The translations under genes and the position numbers were made by a program. DNA of 64,000 nt, taken from the NCBI GenBank assembly GCA_947095585.1, contig OX352761.1, positions 136,926,277 through 136,990,276 of the forward strand, read 5' to 3'. This DNA is from Nephrocerus scutellatus (lineage: Eukaryota > Arthropoda > Insecta > Diptera > Pipunculidae). Position 1 is the first letter of the stretch; each line of letters begins with the position of its first letter. Shown here piece after piece: positions 1-12,340 of this stretch. Under the pieces are notes generated by a model. That model was given only the letters and a program-made list of their open reading frames with translations. It searched no databases and was not told where the DNA came from.

Positions 1-34
1 ACGGTCTGTCGCGCCGAATATTATTATTATAAGC
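1..34 (+). repeat. 3' end of a retroposon with an (ATT)n tail
   Basis: The first bases read GGTCTGTCGCGCCGAA followed by a short ATT run. The same end occurs at 3022-3054, and a related GCCGAATATTATT end closes the SINE at 63030-63191. The body of this copy lies outside the window. Read as the truncated 3' end of a LINE or SINE; the family is not known. Confidence 0.5.
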
Positions 35-296
35 ATGACAAACTAAAGCAAGAATTGCATGAGTAACAAAAATTTTCCAGAAATTTGGTTATTGAGGAAG
101 TTGTTAAAAATGGTGCAGTATTTCCATATGATTTCGACCGAAAGATGTTTTAACACAACATTTGGGATGTTGTCTAAACCGACAGATATTTTCAGAAAAT
201 TGAACAACAAGCCCTCAACAATTTTCTGAAAACAACTGTCAGTTTCGTTAGAGTCGTAAAGTAGCTATTTGTCTGTTCTTTGATAAGTTCGTCAGG

Positions 297-375
297 TCCC
301 TTCCATCTGAGTGCAAAAATATACATGCACAAGACAAATGGTCGCGAGAAGCTAGGCCTAGGTCTTTGATTATTA
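297..375 (+). repeat. Dispersed repeat fragment (AAATGGTCGCGAGAAGCTAG family)
   Basis: The stretch ATGCACAAGACAAATGGTCG followed by CGAGAAGCTAGGCCTAGG is nearly identical to 2980-3016, where it continues into GGTCTGTCGAGCCGAA and an ATT tail. Here it passes into GATTATTATTAATTT. Probably a decayed LINE 3' untranslated end. Confidence 0.55.
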
Positions 376-2597
376 TTAATTTCTGGAGTTCTGTGCTTTA
401 TTGCTCAATGCTTAAACTCACTTCTCCATTGGCTTTAATAAAAGAACTAAACTTTTAAGATGAATGAAAGTCAAAGAGTCCCGATAATCACGTCCTCATA
501 GCCATTCGATTTTTTTTGTCTCCCACAATCATATACGAATCATAGAGTTTTCGCTTTTAAACGAAAGGTAAGCAATTTTTCTTGAAAAACTCAACTCAGC
601 TAATGACGAGTTGTACAAAATGGGGAGTAAAATAAAAAAAAACACCCATGCAGCTCGTTTTAAGTGTGTTGCGATTTTTTTTCTCCTACAAACGCAACGC
701 GCAATGGTCTGCTATTAACAACTACGAGGGTGTCCTGCAGTCTGGCTGAGTGTTAACACAATTTCAAAGGAATAACACCTTCGGCTGGTTGCGTGAAGTG
801 AAATTTTTTGTTGTTCTTGTTGTTGGCTAAATTACGAATATAGTTTGCTTTAGCTGTACTGCAACTCTAATAACAACTAATGTGCACAGCCAGCGATATT
901 TGGGATTTATTTTGTACCTCCGCTGCGTCAGCAATTGTAGCTGCGAAAGGCCAAAGGCAACAGCAAGACTCATATGGGTCCTGCACCAGCGAATCAACGT
1001 TGCAATGAACCACCTAATGGCAGGTTTCAAATAAAAATACGAGCATACTACATGCATTAGACGTACGTTTCTTTGTCAATTTATAGGGCGGTTTGGCTAA
1101 ATTAAATCAAAGTTCGAGGCAAAGACGTAGAATTATGAAGAGAAGAGTTTGGGCAAGACGCTAGAGGCGATTGACTTAACTGACCATTCACCATTTGTTT
1201 AAATTTTAAGCTCAGCTGCAACATTCTCTGTGAACTGCTTTGTTAGACGTCAAATTTAAGTATCTCAGCGAGACAAATAACAAGAGTTCGACCGATTGAT
1301 GCCGATATCGATGATTGGGGCGTTTGGCTGGCGGCACACATTACTTTACCTGTTATTATGGTAAGGAATTTTTTGGTTTTTGACAACAAGTCGACCGTAT
1401 TGCGTACGTAAGCAACGTTAAATTGGAAATAATATGCAGACGCATTGTCCTGATTTTCTTAATGAACTTCGGCCCAGATGTCTGTTGATCAGCAAGCGCG
1501 ACACTCGGCACAAGATACCACACACAAAGGCAATACCCGCCCCACAGAAGTTGCAACTACATTTTTGGCCAAAAAGGATTGATTATTGAATAACTTAAAA
1601 CAACATTTTTACTTTTTATGCAAATTAATCAGTCGCGAAAATTCTGCTGTGACTTGCTATTGCGTTTGTGAGCTATATACGAGTAGATACGTAGCAGCCC
1701 GAGAATGGAATTTTTTTCGAATGCAACATTTCTGCATTTGGGCGACCATTGAAATGCGACAAACTTTGGCATTTTATTTGCGTTATTTAGTTAAAGAGTC
1801 AACGATGATTGACAAATGGACTCATTCACCAGACGGTGGGTTATCCATAGTGGGTAATGATGGTTTTCTTGCTTGCAACTGTCACATGCTGTGGGCAATA
1901 TCCAGCTGTGTGATTAGTGAATTCATCTTGTAAAAAAAAGTAACCCGTCAACATGGTGATGGTTGAAAATACAAATATTACTCAATCGTATTTATCAAAT
2001 AAAATGTGTGCTGTCGAGAAATTCTCTGCAAAATGAGTCAACATGAGTAAAACTTATTGCAAGGAGGCTATCTGTAGACAACCGGTTCTTCCTCGTTAAA
2101 GTGTTTTGATGTACTTTTAACATTTCGTTTCTTAAGATGTAATTTAAATGCCTGTATCGTTAATAGTTAAATATTTCAGTAGGTCATCTCTTGTCATAGA
2201 ATTTGAAGCATGGGTCTTATTAAACGCACAAATTGCAGAAGTTTGGATGGCGCTCCTTTGCACGTTCACTCACAATATCCCAGTTAATTTCCCTTTTCAG
2301 AGTGTCAATCAATATTCTTTTGTGAAACTCCCATATAATCTGAAGTTCGAGGAGAACTTACGATTCGATACAACCAACAATTGCATGACGGAATCCTTAT
2401 TAGAAGCAAATCGGCACAGAATTTATTTTTTTAAAGGCAAGGCTACCGGTTTTTTTCGAATTTGATGGAAGCTTTATATTTATTTTACATTTGTATGTAT
2501 TTAAAAAATGCCGCCGACTCCAAATCCATTCTTTCAAAATATGCTACCACTTTTTCGGATTTGAAGAAAGCTTTTAATTAATTTTTTTATATTTATA
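376..2597. other. No supported gene; AT-rich intergenic or intronic DNA
   Basis: Open frames of 115 codons at 1586-1933 and 105 codons at 2148-2465 are present. Neither shows a recognisable domain, a signal peptide or convincing splice context, so they are not called. No tandem repeat or transposon end was recognised. Confidence 0.5.
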
Positions 2598-2785
2598 CAG
2601 GATGTACCATAGGGTGGTAAATACTTAAACAAGGTATTCATTAGTTAATTCCTCCTCGTAATCGTAAATCGTATGGGAGGTCTATTTCCACCCCTTTCGG
2701 TGCGCGTAGCGTTTTAATGGGAAGAAACGTACTGTTGGCCCTGCTTCAAATCCTGTGGCTCTTGAAGTATAAATATAGGGGCCAG
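2598..2785 (+). repeat. Dispersed repeat beginning TACAGGRTGTA, copy 1
   Basis: The start TATACAGGATGTACCATAGG and the following GGTAAATACTTAAA, AATCGTATGGGAGGTCTATTT and GCGTAGCGTTT blocks align in order with 18391-18575. Homology extends to CTCTTGAA at the right end of both copies. TACAGGGTGT starts are typical of Tc1/mariner-like non-autonomous elements, but no coding sequence is visible. Confidence 0.55.
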
Positions 2786-2954
2786 AGTAATATCATTTTG
2801 CTGGTCCTCACATACTACCCTAACGGCTAAATTCAAATGTGTATCTGCAACTTATTGCGAATCTGGAATCGGTGATGGAAGACGTCTCCGAATCAGTTGG
2901 ATGGTGCTTCTTGCCAAGGCTGACGTAATGTTACGGCATTTTTAAGTGAACATT

Positions 2955-3055
2955 ACCATTTGTGTCCAAAGATATCCATGCGCAACACAAATGGTCGTGA
3001 GAAGCTAGGCCTTGGACCGCAATGGTCTGTCGAGCCGAAAATTATTATTATTATT
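2955..3055 (+). repeat. Dispersed retroposon 3' end with (ATT)n tail
   Basis: This is the most complete copy of the end seen at 1-34 and 297-375. It holds AAATGGTCGTGAGAAGCTAG, then GGTCTGTCGAGCCGAA, then (ATT)4-5 at about 3038-3054. Three copies with a shared order and a simple-sequence tail support a LINE or SINE 3' terminus. Confidence 0.6.
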
Positions 3056-3294
3056 TAGGTCACCGGATCTTACTTTTCTAGATTTTGTGTGGGTAAGAAC
3101 GAAATAGCTGGTATTCTACAGTAATAGAAACTGTAGAACAGCTGGGAAGGATGATTGAAAATGCTGCGCAGCCGATTGCAATTGACTGCCTCAAACAAAT
3201 TTGAAAAGTTAAAACTCATTTTGCAAACTTTTTATTTTAGCACCCCTTCCTGTTTTTTACCACTCCCATAGGGAGTTGCATGATTGCGTTATAA

Positions 3295-3485
3295 ACTAGA
3301 GGAAATACCTGGCGTTTCCCGGCTGCCCTATCCCACTGAACCCCTCAACTGACCAATTTTTCCAATTTTCTAGGCAACTTTTCCAAACTTTTCCGTATAA
3401 ACCCTATTCGGACAATGACGAACATTTTTAAAATAAGACGAAACGGTCAAGCCGTTCTCAAGTTATGCGGTTACTAATGAAAATC
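3295..3485 (+). repeat. Fragment of a widespread insect 'CCCGG...TTTCCCGG' repeat
   Basis: CCTGGCGTTTCCCGG, then runs of TTTTCCAATTTTC, then GAACATTTTTAAAATAAG and an A-C-GGT-CA-CCGTT block align loosely with 53218-53585. A shorter relative, CCCGGTGTTTCCCGG, lies at 18215-18231. No ORF; class unknown. Confidence 0.45.
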
Positions 3486-3506
3486 CTTCCATTTTTAAAT
3501 TCTATG

Positions 3507-3655
3507 AATAAACTTCGCGTGCCCATGGCTGGCTATCTCATGTGTATTTCTCATGACAAAACCCTCGATTAAAGTTTAAGAGTGATCGGCCCGGCCCGAG
3601 CGGTCGGGAGGCTCCCATACAATTTTTTTTCCATACAGCGGCATCAGATCAAAAG
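3507..3655 (-). repeat. 3' terminal piece of the ~118-bp-unit composite repeat
   Basis: On the minus strand this piece runs through GTATGGGAGCC, GATCACTCT and GAAATACACATG and ends GGGCACGCGAAGTTTATTCA. That matches the 3' terminus of the composite repeats at 17203-17994 and 47741-48385 and the piece at 45069-45300. Confidence 0.65.
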
Positions 3656-3659
3656 ACTG

Positions 3660-4880
3660 TTAAAACTTACATAGTAAGGGTAGCTTCTGCAGAAGTCATT
3701 CGAGTAGACTCCAAGGCTAGAGACATGCCTGCCTATGACATAGTGTCCAGTGATGACCTACCTACAAAAGTACCAATGTGTGATCTTTTTTGAGAGATCA
3801 AACTTGAGTTCAGCTTGGGTCAGATCTGTTTTGTCGCTATGCAAGTTGTACCGTTTAACGACCTACAGTTAGTTTTTACTTTACCATCCAGCTTTAACAA
3901 GAGTGAGGATAAACCATATTTAGGTAAAAAGGGTAATGTAGTTCCCTGCTTGGTGAGTTCGTCAGCCATCCAGTTACCCGGAATGTCGAACAGAATGTCC
4001 GATGCGGCGGAGGAGGTTGTACGAAGTGCTCTGCTCATACATAGACTAGCAGATCTTTGGACTTTGCTTAATTTGTCATGGTTTTTTTCTTATTTAAGGC
4101 AGTCCACCATACAGTCACATCGTATAGAAGGGTAGTAAGGACCGCTGTATATAGTCAATGAGTTATATAGGGTTAAGGACCACATCTGATACCAATGGCT
4201 TTTTTGCATCAGAAGAGTGCCACTGTGGCTTTACGAACTCTTTCTTGTATGTTAGGTTTCCAGCTTAGCTTTCTTTCCAAAAGTTGGCTTTATCAATAAA
4301 TGTTAAGCTTATTCCTTTTATAGAAGGAGGGTTAATAAGTGGAACTTTATATTTCCTGCTGAATAGGACAAACTCAGTTTTGTGAGAATTTACCCCCAAA
4401 CCACTGCGATCTGCCCAGCAAGTTGAGAGCATTTTGCAGGAGTTCCTTTTAGGCATTCGGGTATTTATCTTAGACGGCAATAGCAACGTCAATCACATAA
4501 GCGATTACTCTGCAGCCATTACCTCTTAGGCATACCAGCAGCTCATTCACCGCTAAGTTTCATAGAAGGGGGTAGGACTTCACCTTGTGGGGTTCCTCTG
4601 CAGACAGATCTTCTCGCAGACGACACACCTAGTTTTGAATTAATAATCCGACTTGTGAGCAGAAGATTAATTAATTTGCCAAGTACAGTGCATCCACCCT
4701 CAAAGTCGACAGTGCATCCGTAATCGCAGATGAGTTGACGTTGTTAAAAGCGCATTCAATGTCTAGGAATACCACCATTTACTCCTTGAGGCTGTTTCCA
4801 GAAACTTTCATTAAAAAGCATTGGCATCGCGTAGATTAAATTTCGTGATAGTTTTTCCGTATTGCTTTTTCAATGAATCA
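3660..4880 (-). mobile_element. Decayed LINE with RT and RNase H remnants (I/LOA-like)
   Basis: Minus-strand reading shows broken reverse-transcriptase pieces in order. First comes a fragment like 'FLDIECAFNNV' near 4780, then a GTPQGEVLPP-like block near 4595, then 'NSHKTEFVLFSRKYKVP' near 4370. Near 3985 an RNase-H-like 'GNWMADELTKQGTTLPF' follows. That order and the ADEL motif after RT are characteristic of I/R1/LOA-type non-LTR elements. Stops and frameshifts occur throughout, so it is inactive. Limits are approximate. Confidence 0.7.
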
Positions 4881-6597
4881 AAGACAATTCTGAGAAAATA
4901 AATAGAAACCGGCTAGGCTACAAACGAAAGGAATGTTATATATTCCTTCGGTTTTTATTTTTTATTATTGTAAAGGGCATTTCACATAAGGTTAAATTTG
5001 TAGATCTTAACCCGTTGTACTACTTTTGAAGTTTTTCGTAACTTATCGGTTATTTCTCATAAGTCATTTCATAACCTTTTATTCTGGCCCAACTCCTGTT
5101 GATAAAGATTTTTAGGAAATTGAATTGCCTAAACATAAATCAGAAAAGTTTTTGTTCAGGGGAGTTTTCTATAATATTTAAAATTAAAATAAAAAACAAA
5201 ACACCTCCCCATACAATTTTTTGTTCGTGCTCAACTATTCGAAAGATGCTAAAGCTGAAGTCACGCTGGATGCAAAAATCAATTAAGAATGACAACCAAA
5301 AATATTTACCGAATATCATTGTCAAGAGGTAAATTCAGGACGTTGATATCTTATGTCCTTTTAATATAATATACACACGTACACAAGTCGGCTCGAGTGG
5401 AACGTATGCCGATGCATACTACTGCTGATTATTGAATGAACTGGAGGAGCTGGTAATTAAGTGTTTTGCAATGATTCAGAAAAAGCTGACTCTGTGCCAG
5501 TAAAGTTTATTATATAGCAGTCGGACATAACTCCTTGCATATAATTACGATAGTGGCGGTGTTGTGTAATTTATGGATTCCACTGCAGCAGCAACAGGAA
5601 AAGTACACAAACACAGACACAGAATAATTCGCGTTCATCCATTGCTCTGTCATTGTAACATTATTATCAAGGATGAAGGAGTGAAGTGCATCCTTCCTTC
5701 GTAATAAGCTCAACAATTTGGCCGCAGTGCGTGTTAATTCGGTGTTCGATTCAATTAAAAAACAAAAGTCCGTCCCGCTCACGGAAATCCCAGCGATCAC
5801 GTTTCATCTCACTTCCGATGAGCAACGCATCCGGCGTATTTATATACAACGCCGCAGTTCACACGCATCTGATGTGTGTATGTGTGTGTGTGCAGCAACA
5901 TTTGCTTGCACAATAATAAATCTTTTGCGGCTTTCGTGGCATTGCAATAAGCGGCAGGACCACCGATCCGCACGCACCAAGCAAAAAAAAAAACAACACA
6001 CACCAGCAAAGCAATAATAATTTAGCGATTTTGTTACAGTGGTAAGAGCCATAAAATGAAAATTAAAATGTTTTTTTTTTCATTCGATATTAAAATTGAT
6101 GATGCGAAAAAAATGGAATTTTTAAAAAATTTGTCGTAATTATCTTGTGGAGCTAATTAATAATTAATTTGCTTACACCCACTTCCATATCTCGCTTGTA
6201 CCTTCATTCGGACTGTGTTGTGTTTTGCTGTATGTTTTCGTATGCATAGCAAATCATTGGAATGCATCGGTACACATTTCGCCTGAATATCAATTTTTTT
6301 TAAAGTTAAATTTTTGTTTATTAAAAGAAATAGAGTCAGCTGAATAATATAGTTTGTTTTTGACAGCTATGAAAAGTGAACTACTTTAGTGTTTTTACAA
6401 AACTGGAATTGAGTATCAAGCTGGAATTCTTGTTTTTGAAGAGAAAAATAAAATGATACTCGTATCATAATGAATGATCGCAGAGTAAAAATTCCTGAGA
6501 TAGTTGAGATAGAAAGCATTCCAGATAGTCTTAAGGGATGATAAACTAGATGAAATCAGCTCAAAATTGGTGGATTTAATTAATTTTGGTGTGGGCA
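4881..6597. other. No supported gene; AT-rich DNA with a short (TG)n run
   Basis: Overlapping short frames at 5510-6052 on both strands look like chance ORFs. A (TG)n run of about 9 units lies near 5872-5892 and explains some of them. Nothing else recognised. Confidence 0.45.
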
Positions 6598-7600
6598 ATA
6601 ATATATTATTTATTTATTTGGCTTATTACAAGCTAGAACTAAGTCTAACAAGATTGAAGACTTAAAACTAAGACTTAAGACTAATACTTTAAAGTTACAT
6701 TTAAAGCAAAGGGAAATGGTGAAGAAGGTCGAGTTTAAGACCGGGAGTGTTGCGGGTAAAATCGAAAACGGTAAGGTTTGAGTTAGCCTTGCGCAACATA
6801 CGGAAGATTAGTTTGTTAGAACCGTACGCGGTGTGGTGTGCCGTGGGATAGAAGATAGGAGGACATCGTAGAGAGGATGTATGAAAAGAACGTCAGCAGC
6901 GTTCCAGCGTTTTTCGAAGGTATTCAAGTTTATCGGGTTAGGCGGTCTTGATAGGGGGCAGAATAAGAGGATTGTTCCAAGGTAGACCACGAAGAGCAAA
7001 TCGATGAAAACGACGTTGGATGCTCTCGATTCTGGACACATGAACTTTAGTTGGGACCACCCTTGACTAGCGTACTCGAGAAGAGAGCGGAAAAAAGTGA
7101 TGTAGAGAGACCTGGTCACATAAAGGTGAAAAAATCTTTGGACCACCGTTTGCCAAAGCCAAGTGATGAGTTGGCTTTAAGAAATATTTCGTCTGTGTGA
7201 GAATGGAAATTTAGCTCCCTGTCGCATAATATGCCGAGGTCTCAAAAAGATTGCACGCGGGAAATGGGTTGGCAGTGGAGAAGGTAATGTCGGCGAGTGG
7301 TCTTGTTGCACTTCCGTGCCAAGGTAATTGATTAGAATTTAGAAGCACCCGGTCGAAAAACCATCCAGGTCTTCTTGAATGAGGCGGGAGTCTTGTGGTG
7401 AAGAAATGGTTTTGATAAATTTGGTGTCGCCAGTGTAGAGAGGGAGAAAGAGATGGATGAGCGTTTAATGACCCACTCAAGATTATTTGCTGTTATGATG
7501 AATAGAAGGGGGTACAGATAGCTGCCTTGTGGAACACCAGAGGTGGCCAAGAATATGGCAAATAGGACAGACCTGGAGCAACCGCTCTAAAGAGTTTTCC
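6598..7600 (-). mobile_element. Decayed Jockey-like LINE, 3' half
   Basis: The minus strand carries an RT motif 'SGVPQGSYLYPLLF' near 7540. Downstream is the C-terminal region 'YITFFRSLLEYASQGW', then 'INLNTFEKRWNAADVLFIH' near 6900, the thumb/C-terminal signature of Jockey-type elements. The element ends in a short AAATAAATAAAT tail at 6606-6622. The catalytic Y/FADD block is not recognisable between these motifs, and several frameshifts interrupt it. Confidence 0.75.
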
Positions 7601-9399
7601 AGATAAGAAGATATCCATTTTAACAATAGGGGTTCAACTAAGTGGTCTAAGTGTGTATCGAGCTTATAAGCTTTCGAACATGTTATATGCTACAATTTGG
7701 GGTCAGTGGCTCAATTTTAACTTTTGATGGCTCTAAAAACTACATAATTTTTATTAGCTCTATTCCGCAAATATCAGCATCGAAAACGTCCAACTGCATT
7801 TAAATTGCTAATTCCCATCATGACGCTCGCTATCTTTAAGACTCAAAAAACTCCTTCGGATGCAATATAAAAATTGTCATTTAAAAAAATTTTTTTTGTT
7901 GCAGTCCATGTTAAAAATTATCTACTATTGGCAATATCCATTCAAAGTAATGAAAACAACAAAGTGTCGATAGCTGCAGTTTATAGAGGATGACGAGGCG
8001 ACAAATGTTTTTGCAGAAAATTAATTAACAATAATACATATATCCATATTCATACCTACTAGACTTTCACTTTTAGTGAACGCGACGAACTGGCGTTGTT
8101 GCCAATCACTGTGCGATGCGAAATTTGTTATTCATGCGGCTCTTAGGTCTAAAGTGTAGTGTCATCCTCGAACGCGGAATGCATTACATACTTATCTTTT
8201 TATAGAATCCAATTGTACAGTATGTATCTTTTTGTCTTTTACCTAAGAAATCATAATTTAGCAGTAAATGGAAAATATGCATTATTTGCGACTTCACACA
8301 CACACACGCAACAAGCAGCTGTCGACAAAAGACCAACGTAATTAAATAAAGTCATAGCCAATTGACTGGCTTAATGGGTTGGAACAGTGTGCCAGTAGTA
8401 CGAGTATGAGTATGGATATACCTTTAGGTAACTGTAGCTTTGTATCTACTCGTGTTTGCGAATGATAGATGCGGATGCATCATTTTTATAGTGCGAGTAC
8501 CTTCGCTTGTTTGCGATGAATTATTGTTAATCTGGTGCAAGAGCTTCGAGTCGAACGTATCGTCGCATCGGGCGTAGAGTGGTATGCACGTATCTATGAG
8601 ATACTACGAGTGCATTCAACATTTCAACTTACTTACAAGCCGCCTGAGAAGCTCAAGAATCTTATGCAATATTTATGCAAATAAATTAACTATTTACGAT
8701 ATGTGCATTGATTTTGCAAGTTTAACTGACCGACCGACAACGCTCATCGTCGTTTGAATACAGCAGATGCAAATTCGCAACATACAGAGTAAGGGGTGGT
8801 GCGTTGCATCCTTCTAGTGATGCCAATGATATGATGCGATGCGATACAATGATCAGAGCAATTGAATGAATTAAACTGAGCGTTGTTTGCCATTAAAATA
8901 TTATGTATGTTAACCTGAGTGGTCAAAGAGTAGCTATGTACTACCAGCTGACTGCTGCATCCGTCAGATTGCAAGATTTCAAAAGGGAGAGAAAAAAAAT
9001 CGAACACACGTATCTACAAGAACGCAACAAAGTACGCCGCAAAGCTGCAATTTATTGCGTTCACAAGAGGTTTTATTGGAAACGGAAGCTTCATGAATGA
9101 CAGCCGATGGTGCAGTGTAGTGCGTTACGGTGCGACGGAGCACGAAGATCTCATTATTTATTAGCTTGCTTTTTATGCTTTGCTTATACTGATGGCAAAG
9201 GCTGGTAATAAATTTTAACAAAGGTTTGTCCGGATGAGAGCTTTCAAAATGTGACGTATTATATGACAACTTTTTACCCACTACGTCTTTCGTAATTCCT
9301 TAACTATCACTAAAAAGTGAAGATGGTTTTGCGCGATGTGAAGATTCATTGTTAGAGCATTGTAGCATAGCGATTGTAACTAAGTTATTAAAGTTGTTA
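7601..9399. other. No supported gene
   Basis: AT-rich sequence with a short (CA)n at 8295-8308. Frames at 8159-8341, 8744-9100 and 8979-9281 overlap on both strands and show no domain. Confidence 0.45.
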
Positions 9400-10085
9400 T
9401 CCAGTCTAAGTTGTAAGCTCCTTCATATAGTGGCTAGTCCTTTTTTGCCGCGAGATGTTGAGGGTAACCGAAAGCAGATTAATTCGGATTTCGTGTCGTT
9501 GATATGGATTCCCTCCCCACTTTAGATAATATTATTGAAGTCTCCGAATGTGAGTTTCGAATCGTTGCACAGCTATTTGTGGTGCCATGCTGCTGCAGTA
9601 CGTAACAGAATAGTCTGCGAATAGCAAGGTTATTGTTCTTGTCCTATTCATCGGCTGATCTGATGTGAACATTTTGAAAAGCACAGTTCCAAGTCGGGAT
9701 CCTTGCGCCACACCTGGTTTAATGTTCCTGGTTGTTGATTTGGCTTCATCTATTTGCACGTAGAGCATCCTATTTGTTAAGAAGCTCTCTAGAATTCCGA
9801 TAATGTTGACCAGGAATTTCACCCTTCTCAGTTTGTAAACAAGCCCTTCTATCTATACAGAATAGAACGCCTTTTCGATGTTGAGGAAACACGCCACTGT
9901 TGATTCCTTTTTGTTGAGTGAAACGGTAACATCTGTATGAAGTTTCAGCATTGGATGAAGCGTGGAGTGTTTCCGCTTAAAATCGAATTGATTGTTGGGG
10001 ATAATCTCTTTGAGCCAACAGACTACATTTACTCTTTTAAGCAAGAGAGACTCCAGTATCTGCTGCTGAGTAACGCTATTGGTCT
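9400..10085 (-). mobile_element. Decayed Jockey-like LINE, RT core
   Basis: Minus-strand RT motifs occur in order. 'EIIPNNQFDFKRKHSTLHP' (compare IIPxxQFGFRxxHST) is followed by 'FLNIEKAFYSV' (the first catalytic aspartate position is N), 'GVAQGSRLGTVLF' and 'LLFADYSVTY'. The usual FADD is FADY, so two catalytic acids are lost. A frameshift near 9840 splits the RT. The 5' and 3' parts of the element are missing. Confidence 0.75.
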
Positions 10086-12145
10086 GTATCCTTTGATAGA
10101 AGTGTTATCTTGATCAAGTTGTGTTACCGTGTTATTTTTTTAACCTCTTGAGAATTATATTGTTTCTTAGAGATAAAAAGATAATAACCGAACTCATGTT
10201 ATGTCGCCGGGAGTTTTATACTACCAAGTATTGACTCGATCACAGTATTTGGTCGGTATGCGACAATCGGTTTCTGTCGGTTGGCCACATCGAAGTGCAT
10301 GCTAGTAGGTTGCCTAATCCCAGGTATATGATTTGTAACTAGCTTATTTATTTAAAGACTTAACTTTGTTACAATATCATAAGTTTTGAGAAATTAAACT
10401 GGATTTCTTACCTCGTGTTACAAGGGGAAACTGGTACGTTAACAGAATTATTACTTTTACTTTGATGTTAGTAAATGGTAATCAGTACCCATTGTAAGCT
10501 TCCCGATGTATATACGGCTATTTTATTTCCATTAGCGCACACCACGATAGTCACGCAATTTCTATCATTTTGACAGTTTGTCCGTGGTTTCGGTTATGGG
10601 TAGTAAGCAAATAGAACGCACTATTGATTTCAATGTTAACATTTCCACCACAGAATATGCTCTGTGGCATTTAATTTTAACCACAATCAAAGTTGATTTG
10701 AAAATCAAAAAGAAGAGAAATGCCCAAGTTATTTTCATCGCAAGTATCAAACCACCAAAATCAACAGAAAAAATCAGTCAATCAAATAAAAATTAATAAT
10801 AGCAAAATATCGGGTTATACGTGCCATCACGAAAAGGAGAAGGCCAATTTTTTCTATGTCTACTACAATTGCAGCGCTGCGGCTGATAATCTGACAAGAG
10901 ATTTGGTAAAAGAGGTAGAAGGACGTAAAGGAGATAAAAAGAAAAGAGGAGGCGGAATCGATGCAATTAAAAAAGTATTAGATCATTAAGTTACGTAAAC
11001 TAATATATATCATCATGTATACAAAAACACGAGTAGTTTGATCGACCGACCACCATCATCGAAGTTCGTTCCGGGTAAATAATTCATAACGGAGAGAGAC
11101 CCACCAAATGTAGTGATCATTCGTTTATAATCGAATTAATCTGCTTTTAAATATGGACCACAAATGTATAATAAAAAATGTATTTAATCCAATTGGAAAG
11201 GAAAATCACGCAAGGCTGCAGTGTTCAGGAAACTTTGAATATTAAAAATTGAGTTTCACTTTAATGGAAACAAAAAAAAATAATTTTGTGTATTGGGTTT
11301 TAAAACTGCGGCAGTTTTGTTGCTTATTTGAGGCAAATCAGGCAATCAATGCAATTTGTTATTAGGAACCGAACCAGGTTATTAAGCTTATTAAGGTTAT
11401 TTAAGCCCCCTCTTGATTATTGAATTTAATACCAATCAATCAGCGCATTTAATTTTTGGCAGTAAAAAAGCTAACAATCACACGCTCAGCTAACAATATA
11501 ATGCATAGTTTCATGAGCTACAAAAAAATATGTGCAACATGCGCTACATATTTTTTATTTTGACCAAACGTGCTCAACATGGAGCGCATAATTGAGAACC
11601 CCCTCGCACTTCGACTTGAAACCAGTGCGTTAAGGCGTTATCAAGATCTGAAGCGAATGTCGGTGGGGAGATGTAGAGGGCTTACTACACAGCTTAATTT
11701 GGTAATGTCGCCCTGGGTGCATTTATGTCGAACAAGGAAGGTGTGGTTGATTGTGGCAAAAATGGAAACGCACTAAAAACTTTTTGCCACAGAGTAATAA
11801 ATTGGTGGATGAAACGCAAACGGTGCTTTTTAAGGTGTTTGACGTTTCTGCTTGTTACCGGCATAACCACAGAAAGAAACCTCGTATGACCGATAATAAC
11901 TCATCCATTGCAGCAATATAATTTATCATTTTAGCGCATTTCTTCTAATTAGCTACTGAGGAAAATAGACACAAAGTGTTAATAAGCGCGCAATGCTTTT
12001 GGAAAGCAAGTTACCTTTTTTGTTACAAAAAATATAATTGAATTAATTGTCCGAACGTACATGTACCTCCTTATTGTGACAGACCAGACCGAGCATTAAT
12101 CTTGATCCGTTTTCTTATTTCTTTTTTCTTTTTTTTCCATTGTAG
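10086..12145. other. No supported gene; upstream intron or flank of the chitin-binding gene
   Basis: The exon at 12146 is internal, so part of this interval is probably its preceding intron. I looked for a signal-peptide exon with a phase-1 GT donor and found none I would defend. Frames at 10578-10989 and 11570-11776 (68-89 codons) show no known domain. Confidence 0.4.
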
Positions 12146-12340
12146 ATTGTCGTGAAACAGTTCGATCAAAACGTGCCAAACGCCCGCGAGCACCGGAGCC
12201 AGTAAATTTTGAACCGGAACCGCAGCAAGATTTGGAAAATGACGAGAGTGGCAGCCAAGAGAAGGATATACCGGCGATACCGACAAACTTTTTAAGTCCC
12301 TCGGTTAGGGAATATTTGGAATTGGGGAAATCAATACCAG
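12146..12340 (+). CDS. CPAP1-like chitin-binding protein, internal coding exon (acidic/basic linker)
   Basis: The exon starts after a polypyrimidine tract ending ATTGTAG and stops at CAG|GTACGG. Both borders are phase 1, so the upstream exon must end with one base of a split codon (G plus AT would give Asp). The 64 codons encode a hydrophilic mature N-terminal segment: a K/R/P-rich start (SKRAKRPRAPEP), an E/Q/D-rich middle and the tail SVREYLELGKSIPG. This tail leads straight into the chitin-binding domain of the next exon. No signal peptide is present here, so a leader exon is missing or outside the window. The link to the exons 3.3 kb downstream rests on frame, splice phase and orientation. 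Confidence 0.85.

Noticed and set aside
1586..2465. Two 105-115 codon frames
   Set aside because: No domain, leader or conserved motif; length is within chance for AT-rich DNA scanned in six frames.
5686..6052. Overlapping frames on both strands near 5.7-6.0 kb
   Set aside because: They overlap in several phases across a (TG)n run and lack features.
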